DNA of 64,000 nt from the NCBI GenBank assembly GCA_000507305.1, contig DF240794.1, positions 1 to 64,000 of the forward strand, given 5' to 3'. Shown piece by piece: positions 20,840 through 30,600 of this stretch. The notes under the pieces were generated by a model. It worked only from the letters and a program-made list of their open reading frames with translations. It searched no databases and was not told the origin of the DNA. Source of the DNA: Breviolum minutum Mf 1.05b.01 (lineage: Eukaryota > Sar > Dinophyceae > Suessiales > Symbiodiniaceae). How positions within the stretch are numbered: the first letter of the stretch is position 1; each line of letters opens with the position of its first letter. A program made the translations under genes and the position numbers.

Positions 20840-21476
20840 CTCCCTAGACTTTGTTTCTATATAATTCCTAAGCATCAAAGCTGATTCGCCACTTCCTACA
20901 GCTGAAGGGCTATGAGCCTCAACTATGCTTTGCGCGCGAAGCGGGTGGTGAATGCTGGGAAACTCATGGATTGCACCACTTCTCAGTGTAAGTTGATGTG
21001 GCTTCTACCAGGACAATGTGTTGAAAGACCAACCAAAGCCTGTGAGTATACATGATTATTCAATGATTATTGAGAGAATGTAGGGCTTTTGATACTCCCA
21101 ATTTTAGGGTTGTATATTACTACGTACAGCTTTCCTGCTTTCCCGAGATTTTTGACCTGGCCACCCAGGCAGTGCCTAGCCGGAAAGCCAGGGGGCCCAG
21201 ATGGTTCACCCCATTTCAGCTCAATCAAGATCAATCAAAATTGGAAAGTATTCATATAGTCATCCACTATTCATAAAATTACCACACCAACTTTTGCGCT
21301 TTCTTTTCTGAAGGGTGGGCATTTCAGTTCCACTCAAAGGTTTGGGCCTCTCGTTGAAAGACGTTACGGCGCGCTCCATGACAAGCGCCCGGGGCGCATC
21401 TTCTCAGCGGCCGATGCAAACGGCAATGGTGACTCTGAAGGAATGCAAGAAAGAGATGGGAATGATTGAGATGTGA
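7662..21476 (+). CDS. Kinesin-14-type motor protein, multi-exon (left end open)
   Basis: Microtubule motor gene assembled from small exons that join in phase. Exons: 7662-7727 (stalk), 8124-8236, 9048-9165, 9328-9383, 9769-9820, 10005-10043, 11063-about 11110, 11774-11803, 12188-12226, 12365-12395, 12738-12769, 12825-12872, 13510-13548, 13784-about 13859, 14144-14223, 20226-20281, 20619-20636, 20908-20987, 21328-21476. The motor lies after a coiled coil and is followed by only a short tail, with stop TGA 21474-21476. With the neck-like LKGHLRVFCRVRPL this points to the kinesin-14 (C-terminal motor) class, which moves towards microtubule minus ends in spindles and flagella. Some motor loops (10044-11062, 11111-11773) and upstream stalk exons were not found; the gene probably continues left, around the retrotransposon. 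Intron starts are GT, GC or GA. Confidence 0.88.
8124..8236 (+). CDS. Kinesin motor exon: neck and strand beta1
   Basis: Preceded by TTCAG and followed by GTGGGG. The last third reads DLKGHLRVFCRVRPLSDK, the hallmark start of a kinesin-14 motor (family consensus LKG.IRVFCRVRP). The first part is a helical neck segment. The phase is two nucleotides before the first full codon. Confidence 0.85.
9048..9383 (+). CDS. Kinesin motor exons 9048-9165 and 9328-9383
   Basis: The first exon contains GVFTFDGVFAAGRQEEVFE, matching the kinesin F.FD.VF....Q..VFE segment. The second reads ECRDLVQSTVDGHNVTIFA, matching the segment just before the P-loop. They join in phase only if the intron starts with GA at 9166 (GAGGGA); the nearby GGTAAG cannot be used without losing the frame. 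The GAG triplet is repeated at both borders. The second exon ends at a GT donor (GTACGA). Confidence 0.88.
9769..10043 (+). CDS. Kinesin P-loop exon (9769-9820) and following exon (10005-10043)
   Basis: The first exon reads YGQTGAGKTYTLYGTPQ, the ATP-binding P-loop GQTGAGKT of kinesins, joined in phase to 9383 through an AG|GT border. It is followed by a GA-type donor (GAGGAC, or GACCAT three bases on). The next exon, after CCAG, reads EGIAGRAISEVFE, matching the G(I/V).PRA...IF helix of kinesins. It ends at a GC donor (GCCGGC). Confidence 0.88.
11063..11110 (+). CDS. Kinesin motor exon: E-x-Y-N..DLL segment
   Basis: After CCCAG the codons read FELYRNRLVDLLRRPE, matching the conserved EIYNE.(V/I).DLL segment of kinesin motors. 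The 3' border is not clear: the frame stays open to about 11139. Confidence 0.7.
11774..12226 (+). CDS. Kinesin motor exons 11774-11803 and 12188-12226
   Basis: A 30-nt exon (VDNLSEEEVQ) and a 39-nt exon (DAMQLKRLLYRGR) join in phase to give the V.NLSE..V......LL..G.R element that precedes switch I in kinesins. The first intron uses a GA donor (GAGAGT) and the CAGGA sequence is shared by both borders. The second ends at GTAGCT. Confidence 0.82.
12365..12872 (+). CDS. Kinesin switch I exons 12365-12395, 12738-12769, 12825-12872
   Basis: A 31-nt exon (SRQTQNNDKE plus one base) joins a 32-nt exon to rebuild SSRSHLMFTIK across the border, the switch I motif SSRSH of kinesins. A 48-nt exon follows, reading VTSTDGQNQLSGKLVL, the strand leading into switch II. 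The donors are GTGGGG, GCAGGG and GTCCGG, and all acceptors are AG. Phases agree through all three joins. Confidence 0.88.
13510..13859 (+). CDS. Kinesin switch II exons 13510-13548 and 13784-about 13859
   Basis: A 39-nt exon reads CDLGGSERLKKSE; the family consensus is (V/C)DLAGSER, so Ala is replaced by Gly while the D..G of switch II is kept. The next exon reads ATGEQLKEAIEINRSLTALG then DVIEA, the switch II helix. The first donor is GTGCGG. The second 3' border is uncertain, with GA-type and other options around 13859. Confidence 0.88.
14144..14223 (+). CDS. Kinesin helix alpha5 exon before the giant intron
   Basis: Two bases plus 26 codons read NASLEAVAERKRQ then VPYRNHKLTQLLQ, the kinesin (I/V)PYRNSKLT.LLQ segment. 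The exon ends in CAG and is followed by GATAGG, a GA donor. The next motor exon, beginning DSLGG, lies 6,002 nt downstream; the intervening sequence carries other coding exons on the same strand. Confidence 0.88.
14291..14387 (+). repeat. Compound microsatellite (GAT)n then (ACATGA)n
   Basis: About 23 GAT units to 14360, followed by four to five hexamers ACATGA. It lies in the giant kinesin intron. Long poly-Asp or poly-Met readings here are a by-product of the repeat. Confidence 0.95.
15041..19925 (+). CDS. Nested gene in the kinesin intron: protein with three SH3/KOW-like repeats
   Basis: Exons on the same strand as the kinesin: 15041-15156 or -15199, 15299-15421, 15798-15893, 16060-16132, 16510-about 16605, 16839-about 16970, 17184-17225, 17513-about 17600, 17855-about 17999, 18140-18193, 18455-18506, 19031-19072, 19591-about 19639, 19878-19925 (stop TAG 19923-19925). 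Three copies of a repeat of about 55 residues are seen: a hydrophobic start with GL (LTGLTGSH, IRGLRNH, LVGLKTA), then (F/L/Y)NG, a strand ending (K/R)YE(V/A/I)(E/R), and a closing strand (QIVKVKG, RVKKENVVLIE, TIRAENVRLI). The pattern resembles small SH3-like barrels (KOW/Tudor class); no family name can be given. A charged linker (17855-17999) separates repeats 2 and 3. Donors include GC (15421, 15893, 17225, 18193) and GA (16132). The first exon was not found. Confidence 0.65.
20226..20987 (+). CDS. Kinesin motor end: exons 20226-20281, 20619-20636 (18 nt), 20908-20987
   Basis: The first exon reads DSLGGTSKTLMFVNCSPA, matching the family's SLGG.SKTLM.VN.SPA. An 18-nt microexon supplies CNLHE plus split codons on both sides. 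The third exon reads AMSLNYALRAKRVVNAGK, the family's ET..SL.FA.R...V.N. All three join in phase only with the microexon included. The donors are GTGGGA, GCGCCT and GTAAGT. The GAT-repeat tract 20771-20839 lies in the intron between the second and third exons. Confidence 0.85.
20771..20839 (+). repeat. Microsatellite (GAT)n
   Basis: 23 uninterrupted GAT units in the kinesin intron between the 18-nt exon and the last motor exon. Confidence 0.95.
21328..21476 (+). CDS. Kinesin C-terminal tail exon
   Basis: After TTCAG the codons continue the phase left by 20987 and run to TGA 21474-21476. The tail is about 49 residues, Ser/Thr/Arg-rich, ending in a Lys/Glu stretch. Another open frame overlaps here, so the tail sequence is less certain than the motor. 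Confidence 0.55.
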
Positions 21477-21819
21477 CAATCAAAGTTTGAGCTTTGATCT
21501 ACTTAAGTTGACACGATGTTTTTCAAAACATATCTTCATTTATTTGGATAATCATAGTGATGTCACATGACCTCAAACAAACAGGGAATCGGGGAATCGG
21601 GGAAAAATCATCCTGCCCAAATAATTCCTGGTGATTTGTCTCTTGCATTGGCCCGTTTTTTTTGCCGTTGAAGATGAGGTGAGGCGGTCTGCAGTTAAGA
21701 GGGATGGTCCCCAATGAAAGAAACTGGATAGAAACGTGCCGATGTAAACCAGTATAGTATAGTACAGTAAATTGAACCAGCTTTTCTATGCTTTTCTGCA
21801 ATTCAGGGATCCAGGTTTT

Positions 21820-21973
21820 AGTAGTAGTTAGTTAGGGAGTTAGCCAGTTAGTTAGTCAGTTGTTAGTTTGTTTGTTTGTTTGCTTGCTTGCTTGCTTGGT
21901 TAATTGGCTGGCTGTCTGGCTGGTTGGTTGGCTGGTTGGTTGGTTCGTGTTGTTGTTGTTGTTGTTGTTGCTG
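21820..21973 (+). repeat. Degenerate tetranucleotide and GTT repeats
   Basis: Successive GTTA, GTTT, GCTT, GGCT/GGTT and GTT units, a mixed simple repeat between genes. Confidence 0.85.
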
Positions 21974-24900
21974 CGCGTTTTTGTCAGAACATAAAGGGGT
22001 GAGCAGCTGAAAGGCGAGGCTGCTCGTGAAACCATGAAGCACATCACGTTTCCAGACACACAACCATCAGATGCTGACAGCTCGCAGCGTTTTTCGATGG
22101 GTCACCACCCCACCGAACCATCAAAGCTCCGCTTGGTCGACCTTGGAACAAGGCCAGATAAATTATTGGCAGGAATACAGGGAATACATCACAAATTGTT
22201 ATCAAAACTGTTTGTTTTTGGAAATCCAACGTCTACCTGACCTCGAATACTCCGAAATTTTGCAAGTAGAAAGGCATTTTTTGCTCAGCAAAATCCGGTA
22301 GTGGCTTCTGGATGCTTGGAATGAAAGGAATGACGTCCACCAGCACTTTGGCGGCTAGTTATTGCCATCAGTTTTTTAAAAAATACAATTCCAGGTGAAT
22401 TTTGGACAGAAAGTTGACAATCAAGTACATATTCATTTTTTCGCAAGCTGCAAGTGCGTGTGAAACTCAAACAGCACAAATGAATGTAAACTCAAAACAT
22501 CCGCAGGTTCTTAACCATCCACATCAAACATAGTGAATTTAGATTCACTGTGAAGCAGCACTACACAGAAGCCACCGTCTTTGCCGAGCATCGCGAATTT
22601 GATCAACGATCTCTAGGGAATGAAACCGCCACAGCTGCAGCGTCAGAATCCTCGTAGTATTTGGGTCAGAAAATTCCCTGCAAAATCATACTGTGGTAAC
22701 CCGTTTTATTTTTGAGGGTTGGTTGCATGCGGTTCCACAAGTATCATGGTCCCCAACAACTTGGGTGAGGGGATCCAACGTTGTGTAAAGGCAGAGGTGA
22801 TTCGGGTTTGAACTAAAAAATCCTCAGACCAGGTGATGAGGAGATCAAAAGATGTTTTTTTATTTTTCTGACAAATCTTGAAAGTGGTGGCTTCAAGATT
22901 CAGGATTTTTTGAGACTTCTTGTTGAGAGATGTTTTGAGCTTTTTTTTATTTAACCAAACGCAAGATGTGGATTGAACAATCAGGGCTTTGCCATCTAGA
23001 TATGTCCTAAAGGAGGAGCAGTTGGGCCATTGGGCTTTGTTTTGGCCAGGGATCTTCTTTGTAAAATCATTTGCAGTTGCCTGACACGGCTGCCGTGGAG
23101 ATTTTTTGGATTTTCGCTGTGCAGCTTCCAACGGCTGGAGGAAAAACCCATCGGCCAAGGGGCGCCGGCGCGGGAGAACTGCACCACCTATTTCAGCAGG
23201 ATCGTTGACAAAACTTGGATGAATACTGATACTATAATAGATTGCCAGCAAAGGCACCCCAAGGACAAATTATCAGTGGGTCCAAAAAGTTGCTTCCACA
23301 TAGTCAGCCTGCTTGAAGTCTTTTTGAGGCTTGAAGTCTTTTGAGACTGTCTCAGCAGGAAAAAGGGAAGATTCTCAGCTGGATTGTGGTGAAGAACCTC
23401 TTTTCGGTGGTGAAAAATGATGATTTTTTTTTGCCGGGGGACACCTCCCAACAAAAACCCATCCTGTTTTCCACAGCGACAGAGCTTGAACTGGGGCCAG
23501 GCGTCGCTGAATCACCAACAAGCAAAATAATTCGTATGGAATTCAAAGTGAGATCTGAACATGGCAGTGTTTGATTTCTATCAGTATCAATTAGTACTAT
23601 TTGGAAGCTGGAGGTCCTAATCAAAACGTTAATCCCATATGTATACACTGTATGCGTCGTAGACAAGAAGTGTTCCGGGGGTACTTTCAAGTTGATACCA
23701 AAGTTGTAAGTGACACGGAGTCACGACATCGGCCCTAGTAAAACAGCCTTTTCTTCCAGGCCTGAAGACCCAGGCAGCCTGGGCCAGCTGATCTTGACCC
23801 AGTGGAGCAACAGATTTCTACAGCAAATCAGCAAATCCTTCTAAGCTCGCTTTCTCTCATGTTTGAGTTTGATTTTGTTAAACAAAAAGTGGTCGTCCTG
23901 CATGTTTCAGGATTTGCGGGATTTTCGCATTTTTGAAATCCTTTAGAAGTATCCCACTTCCACAGCCCTGCAAGTGGGGGAGGTATGGGTGCCTGTGAGT
24001 CAGTCGTTTCCTAATTTTTGCCCAGTTGTTCCACTAGACCAGGATCTCAATGCGGCCATTGCGATGCTTTAGGACAGCTCGAGATCTGCCATGTGGCCGG
24101 ACTGCAACAATCCACAGCAAAAGGATTTGGAGCCCTAGCAAATATATCGCCAATTCGGGATCCGACACTTTGGATAGCTACAATTCTGACAATTCGTACT
24201 GTAGAATTTGCAAAATCATGGCACACGGCTGATGTCTGAGCGTATTAGGTACATATTGGTACATACACAATCAAACATACCAGATCTACCAAGAATTGAA
24301 TCAAAGACCAATGACTTTCACCTTGGATTCTTATGGATTCTTCCCAATGGTTGATGCAGACTTTCCAAGGAAAAGAATGTTACAGAATTCCATACGGGTC
24401 AAGCTTAGGTCACGGCTGATGGCTGGATGAATTCCTTCACACTTCACACAGTACTGACTGTTTTTAGATGGATATTATATTACTATGATATATGATGTAT
24501 GCTGTATGCATACTATAGGATGCAGAAATCCGTTTTGCGTAAGAGTTTGAAACTAGTCCTTGCCAAATAGGGCAGTGTTCCAATCTCAAGCTGAGCACAC
24601 GCAGTGACTCCTTCCAGTGCCAGCAAATGATGGCGCGCAGGTCTCGACTCAGATTTTGCAGGGAACAAAAGATCCGCTCGCCACCTGCAGCTTCTGTTGT
24701 GTACAATTGCATCGACATGTTCTCATCTTTCCGGCCCAATGCCTTTTCCCTTTAAATTCTGGTGATTTGCTCAAGCCCCTGTGGGGTCTGTGGGATAGAT
24801 ATGGATAGATGGCATTCATGGTACGGATGGCACGAAGGAAAGTGGAAAATTTCCAGTCACTAGTCTTGACTTGTGCTCCACATCGCCACAAGAATGCACC

Positions 24901-26933
24901 TCATTGAAGGCTGCACTGTGGATGCAGGAAAGCTTTTCATCAACGAGCCGGAGACAAATATGGCTTCTTACAAGCAGACATGTTTCTTCAATCAGCTTGT
25001 AGATGATTTTTTCCTATAGGAGTATGGAGCATCATAAGTTGCAGAACTGATCTTTTTGTATGATCTAAAGTATTCAAGATATCTTTCTGCACCCCTTTGG
25101 TCTTGAAAAAAGCTGGCCATGCAACACTTTGCCCGTCCTTGGATCCATGCCTTTCGTAGCTCGGGTCAAAAAAACGGTGGATGAAACGATCAAAGAGAGA
25201 GGATGACAAGATGATGATAGAAATCCGTTTTTTAGTTGTTTAGTGTCTTTTTTTTGTTTTTTTAAAATGCATCAGTAGCATTCACTAACCATGTATCCAA
25301 ATGTATCCATCATTGTGGAAGACCTTGGATTTTCAAGATTTCCAACAGTCATTTCCACATGAATTTTCAGTGAACTCAGGACCTTTTGAACTCGAAGCTG
25401 CCTGGTGGACGTTTGGGGATCCAGATGGATTTTTTCACACTAAAAATGCGGAGATTTCCAGGTGCACCATGCCGGCATCTAAATGTATACAACCCCTACT
25501 AAATCAGGTTTCACTGAATGCTCTAGAGATTCTTTGGACTAGAAAGTGCTTGAGGCCATTGGGGACAATTTCGGATCTGTCTATAAATTGAGATTGACCT
25601 CATTTCAAACGCCCTCCATAGAAATGATGTTTGAGCCGTTGAATCACCATGAATCAAGCAGTGATTTTTCTGCATTGCCGTGATTCTGGATCTGAAACTG
25701 ACCTTAAAAAGGCTGTAATTCCACCTTTCTGCTTGGCCCAACACACGGGGAACCCCAGCAAGCTTTATACCCCAGGCCGAAGCAAAAGGCCTGGGGGGAT
25801 CAGCTTTTTCGCGGCAACATCGCTGCACACCCTGTGATCGCTGGGATGCCCAAATTGAATGATTCCTGTTATCATTCAAACGTTCTGCTAGAGGATAGCA
25901 GGATAAGATGCAGCATCTGAGATTTGCCCTGTTGGTGCTGCTCTCTTCCAATTGATCTAAGGTACTCCCAACGATTTATCGTTTACCAGAAATGGGAATC
26001 CCACAGGCATGGCAAAATGGCATTTTCGAAGATTTGGGATGGAAAATGGATAAGGGAATGTATTCTGGACATTTTGCTTTGTGGCTTGGTCTAATTAATT
26101 TGAAGAGATGTTTCATGTCAACCTTCTTAGTATTTCAATTTACTTCCTAGCAGTTGAGTATGTTTCTGGATGTCAGGTGTCTTCCCAATGTGAATACAAA
26201 GGTCCTTGTCAACTTGTTTGACTTTCATATCTATCATGTCTGACCTTCAGAGTGTAAAATAACAACTGATGCTGCTGTTACTGTACCATTTTTTGGTGTT
26301 GGAGCAGCAGCCCTCCTCACCCCATAGAGGTCATATATCCCATCAATCTAAGAGTTGAACGTGACATGCAAATCCTGCCAGATTGAATCCATTTCACCTC
26401 TCACCAGATGACTCTGCTTGGAGATTTGCATAGCTTCGGTAGGTCTGTGTACTCGGCCGATCCAATGTGGGCAAGTTGGGCTTCTCTGGTTGATCTGATC
26501 TCAACCGATTTCAACAGTTCATTCATGGAAGGAAAAGGAACAGGTCAGCAAATATTCTACAATATTCTTGGTTGGTTTTTTGGTTTTGGTGTTGGGCAGG
26601 TCGTTTTTTTTTTCCAGTCAACTTGGGTTCCAATTTCGTTTCTCAAATTCATGGCGACTTTAGAAGCGATTTTCCTGCCCAAAGATGGTGACATTTGATG
26701 CAGCTCACCGAGGTCCTCGTTGATCAATGCATTGGTACATGGCAAGGCAAGACATTCTAAGACCCAGCAATTCCATGGGTGGTTGCTTGGTTGGTTGGTT
26801 GGTTCCATGGTTGGTGTTGATGCAGTCTTCCGTTGGTGCTACCCACTTGCTGCAGGAGATTGCCAGACCCTCTGAAGTCCCAGGCCGAACCAGGCATGTG
26901 GAGTGTTTTGGTTTTGCGGAGAACTACCTGTTG

Positions 26934-26952
26934 TGGTTGTTGTTGTTGTTGT

Positions 26953-26990
<38 letters not shown>
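26934..26990 (+). repeat. Microsatellite (TTG)n then (GAT)n
   Basis: About six TTG units followed by about thirteen GAT units. Same unit and strand orientation as the repeats at 14291 and 20771. Confidence 0.95.
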
Positions 26991-26992
<2 letters not shown>

Positions 26993-27627
26993 CCAATTTT
27001 TGGTGTTTTTTTCTTGTCCGGGATGGACAAGGGTATCTAAGGCGGACCAACATATTTCCCTTTGTTTGAATTGAAGGTCCTCCAACTTTGCACCTGGCTG
27101 ACCTCAGAATTTAGGCTTGAAGGTGACAGATAGGGAAGCAGCCAGCATCTGTCCCAGTGATGCCTCCAGTGCAGGGAAAGTATGGGAAAGTTATAAGACA
27201 CACGTACACCCAGAATGCTTGCACTAACCATCTCCAAGAGCTTGACTGCAGCGACCTACTTTACCATTTACCCTAGCTGTTTCACTGAGTCTCAACAAAG
27301 TCGTGGTGTTGGACTGGCCGGACCATTTTTCGGAGACCACGCATGACCACTGGCTGAAGCCATGCATCGCCGCTTGTGCACCCGGAAGTCTGATGATGCA
27401 GAGGTGAACGGAAGGGGGAACGTCTGAGGTGGAAGATTTCAGGCGCAGGAAAGTTCTTAAACGCCAAACACATTCAAGTTCTGGTTAAGAAGCCTGGAGA
27501 TCTTTACATAAAAGGACATATGGAGGTTTGAAACAATACTTTCAAAGATCAAAGGAAAATCTTACAAATTTGAGATCTCTAACATTGACCCTCCAATCTT
27601 CGGTTTCCCTATTCCTCAGCCCCTCAG

Positions 27628-30600
27628 GGTGATTTTGACCGATTCAAAGGGCAACTGATCGTAGTTGACCTGGCAGAAACTTGGCAATTCACAAGTTGGT
27701 CGAAGGTCACAGTTGATGCCAATATCCTTGAGTATGCTAGAGGTGAATCAACCTCAATTCGTGGTTTGGAGTTGGTGTACAAGCAATCTATTTTGTATTT
27801 TGGAAGAAACAACATCACGATTGTTTAAACAAATCACAAACGATTTTTCGGAAAAAGATGCAAGACATATCAATAGATAGCATGATGGTTGGTCATTCAT
27901 TCAGTCAGTTGGCTCCTGGGATCCAAGGAAGTTGATGGCAGAGGAGAGAACTTTGAAGGTGCCAAGTGGCTGGAGAACAAGCTGAAAGATAGAGAGCCCA
28001 TTGGTGTCTCGGTTTTTTTGTGAATCAACGCAATTTTTGAAGCTTTTCCACCTTGTTTGATTGTTTGATATATGCTCTAGATGATGTGATGGTGTAGACT
28101 CTCCTAGTCTCTTCAGTATTTAACTGCTTAAATGTTGAACTGTCGGGAGGTAGATTTTTGTCCTGGCATGCAGACATGTGATACAGTTGGATAGGTGTAT
28201 TGATTTGTTGTTGCCATGATTCTATATGTACACATACGTACATGTGTGCCTGTGCTAGGGTCTAAACTCGCATTATTTCCATATAGTGGTGGATGGTCAT
28301 CAACCCAACAGCAGGGGTTTAGATGCCCACTATAAGGATTCCTATTAAAGGTTGGATTACCATCCCCAACATACAGAGCTTAGAGCCTGTCACAAATGTA
28401 GATTCCCTGTAACCCTTCTCATGGCGTTGGTCCCAATGAGGTTGGGACCTAGAATGGCCACCAGATCGGTAACTCAGCTTCAGAAGATTCCTGGGAAATC
28501 CACCGAATTTCAACAGAGATATCTTCCAAAGCGAATGCAACATGTTTTTTTTGTCCTTAGCAATACTTCAATCTCATCTGGATTTCCTAAGATGTTAATT
28601 TGATCTGCAATGCACGAACTTCTCATTCACTAATCAGCAACTTCCAGCTTCTTCACGATTCTGGTTGATTTTTTAATCTCGAGAATCAAAGAAGCCCTGC
28701 TGCAGTCTTGCATCATCTTGCAACTTTTTTCAAGATGATCAACATCAATCAAAACCGTCATCATGATCTGTACAAGGACGCCAACCGGCTAAGGGTGAAA
28801 GACTCCAATAATCCCATCGCATTGATGCAATTTGCGGATGATACCACTGCCCTGCTGATCCGGACCCATCGCACAGAAACACGGCCAGAGTTAGAGAACG
28901 CCTGAGACAGTGTTTCAGACAGCTCAGGAGTGTGCTGGTCAGTCTCGAATCAGAAGTGTAAGAACATGTTTTCTTTGGCTTAGAAGATGCCTTGTTTCGT
29001 ACCTGTACATCAGACATCCCTACTTTCAAGGGCCAAGTAAATTTCATGAACTTCATCAATTTGATGTAATTTGATCCAGTGAAGTGTTTGTTAAAGACTT
29101 TTCTTCTGGATCTGTCTGATGTTGTTGGACTGAGGAACGATTCCTTCCCAGGGTGGTGAAGGAAGTCTTGGCCTCTGAGACGTGCATGAAGATCCTTGGG
29201 ATGTCAATAAAATCAGTAAAGAAAGGATATTGGATTTCTAACATGTAAGAATATTTGTTTCTCTTAAATATACATCGTCTGAAATGATTTCTGAAGTATC
29301 TGGAGTCCGAAACATGCGCAACATCTGAAGATTTTGGACGACGGACATACTTGGGAGCTTGTGATTTGCTTTGAGCTGAGGATTTGTGTTGGCTGGGATG
29401 GCGCAGATAAGAAAAAGATGAAGACTTCTTTCGATTTGGAGCCGGTGCGCTGGATTTTTGAATACGGGGTCGGTAGGGTAGAGGATCACACACGTGGCAT
29501 GTTGTCCAAGTTGAGTTGCTTCAGAGACCTCAGGGCTTCATCACATCTTGGAAATGGAAGATCTTGTGACATGGGGGCAGTTGTCATGGTGTTATTATAT
29601 AGGGGTGTTTTCTTAAATGGTGGTACCCCCAATTCACACCCCAAGTGCTGATCATTTTTAGTAGGAAAATCCATGGTTGAGGATCACCATTTTAGGAACC
29701 CCGCATATAATTTACTTCGATTTTCGAGAATGGAATCGCCTCTAAATGCAGCTCTCCAGGGTGGTTTGTTGGATTTGGCAACTTTGGCATCCCAGAAAGG
29801 GGTGAAGGAACGAGGTGCCTACGGATTGCCGCGTTCAGGGAACATTGAATGTTGAAAAGGTACATCCAAATAGCATCTGAGATACATTTCATATGAAGAT
29901 TCCTGAAGTACAGTTGATGGAAGAAATCCTGCACCCAACATTCACGAAAGCTTGTAAATAATGGGATATTTACCCATATCAACTGATTGGCCGGATTTCT
30001 TCCATCAACAGTATGTCCCTCTTCAAAGTTTCTCTTCTGACTGTCTCAGGGGATTACAGTAATTTGGGGCAAAATCTATGGGTTTGATTAATGCAGAATC
30101 TGAAGGTCCATGGGACTTGAGATCTTGAGTCATGAAGAGAGAAGTCCATCTTTTTGCTGCAATCGTGTGTTTTGTAGAAGTATGCAATGATTAGTATGCA
30201 AGCATAATCAAGCATATATATATATATACATACATTAATGATTACATATGTACACATATACATATGTATATATATATGTATACATATATGTACACATACA
30301 CGTACACATGTGTTGTAAATAGTATATTTATACACATGCATGATACATCAATGTCTATATCATCTCTATATGTGTTCTTTGTAGAAGAATTACCTCAGAT
30401 GTGCCTACATATGTCTGTTATCTTAATTAGATTAGAAGCTGCGGACATCTGGGAAGCTTGAAGGTCTAAAGTCTTTAGCAGATCGCTTTGGCTACAAGAT
30501 GAAGAAAGAGACGCGTGTGGCACGGTCAGATTGGGCAACTGTTCAACTGACCAAGGACCAACATTTACTTGGAGCTTAAGGGTTGCAGTACACCTGAATA

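Larger units (their letters stand above)
21477..27627. other. Mostly non-coding stretch with a few exon-like islands
   Basis: Between the kinesin stop and the exonuclease gene. Exon-like + strand readings with plausible borders are about 22509-22662 (FTVKQHYTEATVFAEHREFD), 24896-24985 (MHLIEGCTVDAGKLFINEPE), 26408-26443 (MTLLGDLHSFGR) and 26856-26890 (EIARPSEVPGR). None was recognised. They may be 5' exons of the exonuclease gene or parts of a separate gene. The rest is A/T-rich with short tandem repeats. Confidence 0.4.

Noticed and set aside
27628..27705. Second kinesin switch II (GQLIVVDLAET)
   Set aside because: Only a short resemblance; the exon joins in phase to 27928-28003 and then to exonuclease motif I, and no other motor motifs are near.
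28794..28905. FADD motif resembling the YADD box of a LINE reverse transcriptase
   Set aside because: The surrounding residues and in-phase joins to both sides fit the second strand of a DEDDy exonuclease (NPIALMQFADDTTALLIR); no other RT motifs are nearby.
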